Made by a program: the position numbers and the translations under genes
Notes under the pieces: generated by a model
Told to the model about the DNA's origin: nothing
What the model saw: the letters and a program-made list of their open reading frames with translations, nothing else
The model's database searches: none
In this document: piece by piece, positions 62,001 to 64,000 of the stretch
Position numbering within the stretch: position 1 is the first letter of the stretch
Layout: every line of letters starts with the position of its first letter
Source of the DNA: Hyperoplus lanceolatus
Lineage: Eukaryota; Chordata; Actinopteri; Uranoscopiformes; Ammodytidae
Direction of reading: 5' to 3'
Length of the DNA stretch: 64,000 bases
NCBI GenBank assembly: GCA_026929865.2
Contig: CM049416.1
Coordinates: 8,205,001 to 8,269,000 of the forward strand

Positions 62001-64000
62001 TCAAAGGAACTGTATGTGGACTCTAATTAGCATTGAGTTAAATGTCATCACTCACCCTCCAGCGTTTTTGGAGCTCTATGGTGATCCGGGTATGTCGGTC
62101 CCAGATGAGAGTTATCCCTTTTGCTGGCACTAAGATTACGATGTAGAGTCCCTCTTCATGAGCGGAGTACGTGTAATTCCCCGGCAGAGTCCATCCGTCA
62201 TAGTGATGACTGGTGACCTTCATGTCGCTCAGTGTCAGGGTGACTATGCCCTTTGGAAAGACAGCAGGTGCAACTCAGAGTATAAGAATATTTTGTAAGC
62301 CAAGTGAACTCGTTTACAAACTTTACGGTTTTATGATCATTGATATGGCATAACTCTGTCACTAACAATGATGACACGAGTATGTGGCAACTCATTGGTT
62401 AAAATTTGTGGTTTACGAAGTGTGTGAATCAATTGAGTGAAAACAGAAAATAAAGGAATAGATATCACAGTAAAATAAAGATGATTAAGATAGATAAAAA
62501 CATGTGATAAGTATTGGTGGTTAAAAATGGAAACAGTCATGTACCTGGAGTTCGAAGATGATAGAGCGAGCGCAGGTGAGTGCAGCATCAAAGCAGGGTA
62601 CACTCTCCACTTGGACTGAGAATGTGCCGTTTCCTGTTCCACAATCATCCTGAAGTAAAAAAATAAATTTAAAAAAAATCAGAAGAAAATATCCTTAAGA
62701 AAAATGTTGCCTATGTTTTGAAATATGTACCGTGTCCTTTGATACAAAGCTTGAGCAAAGAAACTTGTGAGCAGTGGATTTTGTTTCCCAACTTTCAAGT
62801 TTGGTCTCACCTCTACAAGTGTGTACTGACAGTCTCCAACAAATTTGTACCATTTGGAGTCAAAGGTCTGGTAGTGTCCATTCCCATAAACTTGACACTT
62901 CCCAGGACAAGGCTCACCTTGGCAGTGCCACTGACCCTGATTGCAGGTACTGTAAGACAGAGGGATAAATCTGTTTAGTCAGACTCACGCCTCCGAAAGA
63001 CAGTTTAAATGAACGTAAGTGGGAAGGAAGATAGCATCACTAATGAAGGTTTCACCATGATTGGCACTTGGTTTTGACATGCTGTCCTGAGCTGAATACA
63101 CTGCCACTGAACAAACAGGTGCAGTTGTCCAGTTGAACACAGTTTCCATTGTGATCCTCATACAGGCCATTTGGGCAGTAACAGCCACTTTTGCAGGTCA
63201 TATTGGTGCCCTGGCAAAAGGGAAAAGATTATTGTTAGGGATGCAATCTACTGACAGAGTTAAGAATAAGGCCAACACATCAAAGCAAAGAATATGTTTC
63301 TGTGGAGCCAATAAACTAATAAAAATAATTCATTTTGAACATGCAGTTTCACCTCTACAAGTTTTGCAGCTACTGCTTAGAAATGACATATGAATAAAAA
63401 TACTTGGATATTGGCAAGCCATGATTATAAACATATTATCTGTTGACGTACCATTGGTTTGCTCAGACTGGCACATGTTTTCTTCTCGGAGCACGGGACA
63501 CAAACCTTCCCATTACTGCACTCTGTTGAAACAATTAATGTGATAAATAAAACACTCCTGTGTTAATTACATTTTATTTAATTTTTTTATATGGAAGTAC
63601 ATTTCTCAATTCACCAATGGCAAATGAAAGCAGTTGAAGAATAGAGCAAATATAATAGAGGATGATAATGATTTGAATATGAATGAGAGAAGAATATATA
63701 TATATTTACCACACTGATCATCACAGCTCAGTTCTCCATTTGCACAGATGCTGCAATAGACACAGTATTTGGTTTGAGATATTACAAAAATTTGCTGAGG
63801 TACAGTACATGAATGAACAGTTTATCCTACATGGGGTTTACACAAACACTGTAACAGCGTTGGGAAGACTTGGTTAGGGCAGACAGTGGGTCTATATTTG
63901 CCTTATAGAGTGTAAAATATTAAGGTAAATGGTAATTAAGATGATCAGCTCACCAATGGTTTCCATCGATAGTTACAGACCCGGGTGGTGTTGTACCACC
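43479..64000 (-). CDS. Gel-forming mucin (MUC2/MUC5-like), 3' part of the gene
   Basis: Secreted mucus glycoprotein of the gel-forming mucin and von Willebrand factor family. Thirty-two exons are visible; the 5' part (signal peptide, D1, D2) lies beyond 64000. Domain order on the minus strand: end of a TIL domain, TIL', VWD/C8/TIL of D3, a short Pro/Thr/Ser domain, a D4-like VWD with C8 and TIL, and a C-terminal cystine knot. The D3 block aligns closely with what I recall of human MUC2 D3 ([34 protein letters not shown]). All junctions outside the PTS array join in phase. The PTS domain is very short for a MUC2/MUC5 protein (about 240 residues), and no VWC repeats are seen between D4 and the knot. 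Exact orthology is undecided. An 8.9-kb nested stack of elements sits in one PTS intron. Confidence 0.92.
47174..59380 (-). CDS. Mucin PTS domain: array of small cassette exons
   Basis: Cassettes in transcript order: 59315-59380, 59143-59211, 58971-59051, 49020-49094, 48845-48928, 48668-48741, 48496-48576, 47518-47592, 47343-47426, 47174-47239. Each has a GTATG donor, and nine have lengths of 66-84 nt divisible by three with phase 1-1. The repeat peptide resembles [26 protein letters not shown], rich in Thr/Ser/Pro for O-glycosylation. The unit of exon plus intron is about 170-176 bp. The cassette 48668-48741 is 74 nt and out of frame. Partial cassettes cut by an interspersed repeat remain near 48365-48420 and 58790-58845. 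Splice use is inferred; the acceptors of the 66-74-nt cassettes are less certain. Confidence 0.78.
47750..48362 (+). repeat. Interspersed repeat with LINE-like 3' end, intact copy
   Basis: Runs from a CT-rich stretch through CAGGTTTCCCTGGTGGAGAC to a tail of GTGATTTTGGGCTTTACAAA, ending in AATAAAGCTGAC. Such tails are typical of fish non-LTR elements. It has cut a PTS cassette at its 3' side. The same sequence recurs in the duplicated segment, split between 49230-49436 and 58334-58793. Confidence 0.6.
51802..52259. mobile_element. Small MITE with GGCCACATCCACTAA ends
   Basis: 458 bp. The left end is GGCCACATCCACTAAGAATGG and the right end the inverse of GGCCACATCCACTAAAGGAT. AAA flanks both sides. 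Noncoding. It lies at the inner edge of the left arm of the Harbinger-like element. Confidence 0.7.
54320..55706. mobile_element. PIF/Harbinger-like MITE with AGGGGTATACTACGAA ends
   Basis: 1387 bp, flanked by CTG (54317-54319 and 55707-55709). The undisturbed site is visible in the opposite arm (inverse of 51584-51610, TCACCTGTTATGTG), which proves a clean insertion with a 3-bp duplication. Noncoding. It is the innermost layer on this side of the stack. Confidence 0.85.
58886..58934. mobile_element. Tiny non-LTR 3' fragment (RTE-like)
   Basis: About 49 bp of CCATCCATCCATCTTCTACC and the following GCTTGTCCC..GGGTCGCGG, a familiar fish LINE 3' end. It is flanked by an 11-bp duplication GGTTGTAAATA. 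It is absent from the duplicated copy near 48446-48470. Confidence 0.75.
59490..64000 (-). CDS. Mucin TIL'/D3 exons
   Basis: Exons in transcript order: 63954-64000 (partial), 63710-63750, 63452-63522, 63056-63210, 62811-62949, 62545-62649, 62056-62250, 61860-61932, 61612-61781, 61309-61465, 59974-60078, 59612-59744, 59490-59518. They encode the TIL' block ([19 protein letters not shown]), VWD ([19 protein letters not shown] through [16 protein letters not shown]), C8 ([12 protein letters not shown] to WRTPEMC), and TIL/E ([43 protein letters not shown]). All junctions are in phase. D3 normally mediates disulfide-linked multimers. The usual CGLC of this domain reads CGQC here. Confidence 0.93.
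60135..61075 (+). mobile_element. Degenerate L2/CR1-clade LINE fragment in a mucin intron
   Basis: Same clade as 20415-21543 and in plus orientation, but heavily decayed. Recognisable pieces include NNYRPIS-like text near 60190-60210, FNI(V/Y)-like text before a lost YADD, and a block matching [16 protein letters not shown] near 60790-60840. Stops and frameshifts are scattered through the former reverse transcriptase, so it is inactive and older than the other copy. Confidence 0.7.

Overview
The window is vertebrate nuclear DNA, almost certainly from a teleost fish. Genes are split into short exons with GT-AG introns. Two organic-anion transporter genes and a gel-forming mucin are present. 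The repeat content is typical of fish: Tc1/mariner, PIF/Harbinger-like, piggyBac-like, L2-type LINE and Ty1/copia elements. A percomorph is my guess from the repeat mix, not a demonstrated placement. All host genes lie on the minus strand. No rRNA, tRNA or CRISPR was seen.

Layout. 1-1461: a head-to-head (palindromic) Tc1 derivative cut by the window edge. 1496-7209: the first seven coding exons of an slco1-family (OATP1) transporter whose 3' half lies outside the window. 7.2-12.2 kb: intergenic, with a minisatellite and a terminal-inverted-repeat element. 12212-17983: a Ty1/copia fossil with 224-bp LTRs and a nested Harbinger-like element. 19304-33155: a complete 14-exon, 688-residue slco1-family gene, a tandem paralog of the first. 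Its introns hold a foldback element with a LINE inside, a mariner-type element and a Harbinger-like element. 34.3-43.1 kb: a TE-dense intergenic block with a 1.1-kb palindrome made of tandem hairpins, second copies of two elements seen earlier, and mariner-type elements. 43479-64000: the 3' part of a gel-forming mucin (TIL'/D3, a short Pro/Thr/Ser domain, D4-like, C8/TIL, cystine knot). Its 5' end lies beyond the right edge.

Exon phases and lengths were checked by hand. The complete slco1 gene sums to 2067 nt, an exact multiple of three. Every mucin junction outside the PTS array also joins in phase. The PTS part is built from about ten small phase 1-1 cassette exons, one of which is out of frame. 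Its array was enlarged by a segmental duplication. One duplicated intron then received an 8.9-kb stack of elements nested at least four deep: mariner-type, then an LTR fossil, then a long-TIR Harbinger-like element, then two MITEs.

Functionally, the two transporters would be plasma-membrane uptake carriers for amphipathic organic anions such as bile salts, steroid conjugates and thyroid hormones. The mucin would be a secreted, multimerising mucus glycoprotein. The three are neighbours but I see no evidence of joint function. I found no clearly new biochemical system. The most notable signals are structural: the nested stack, the modular mucin PTS array, and several palindromic transposons.
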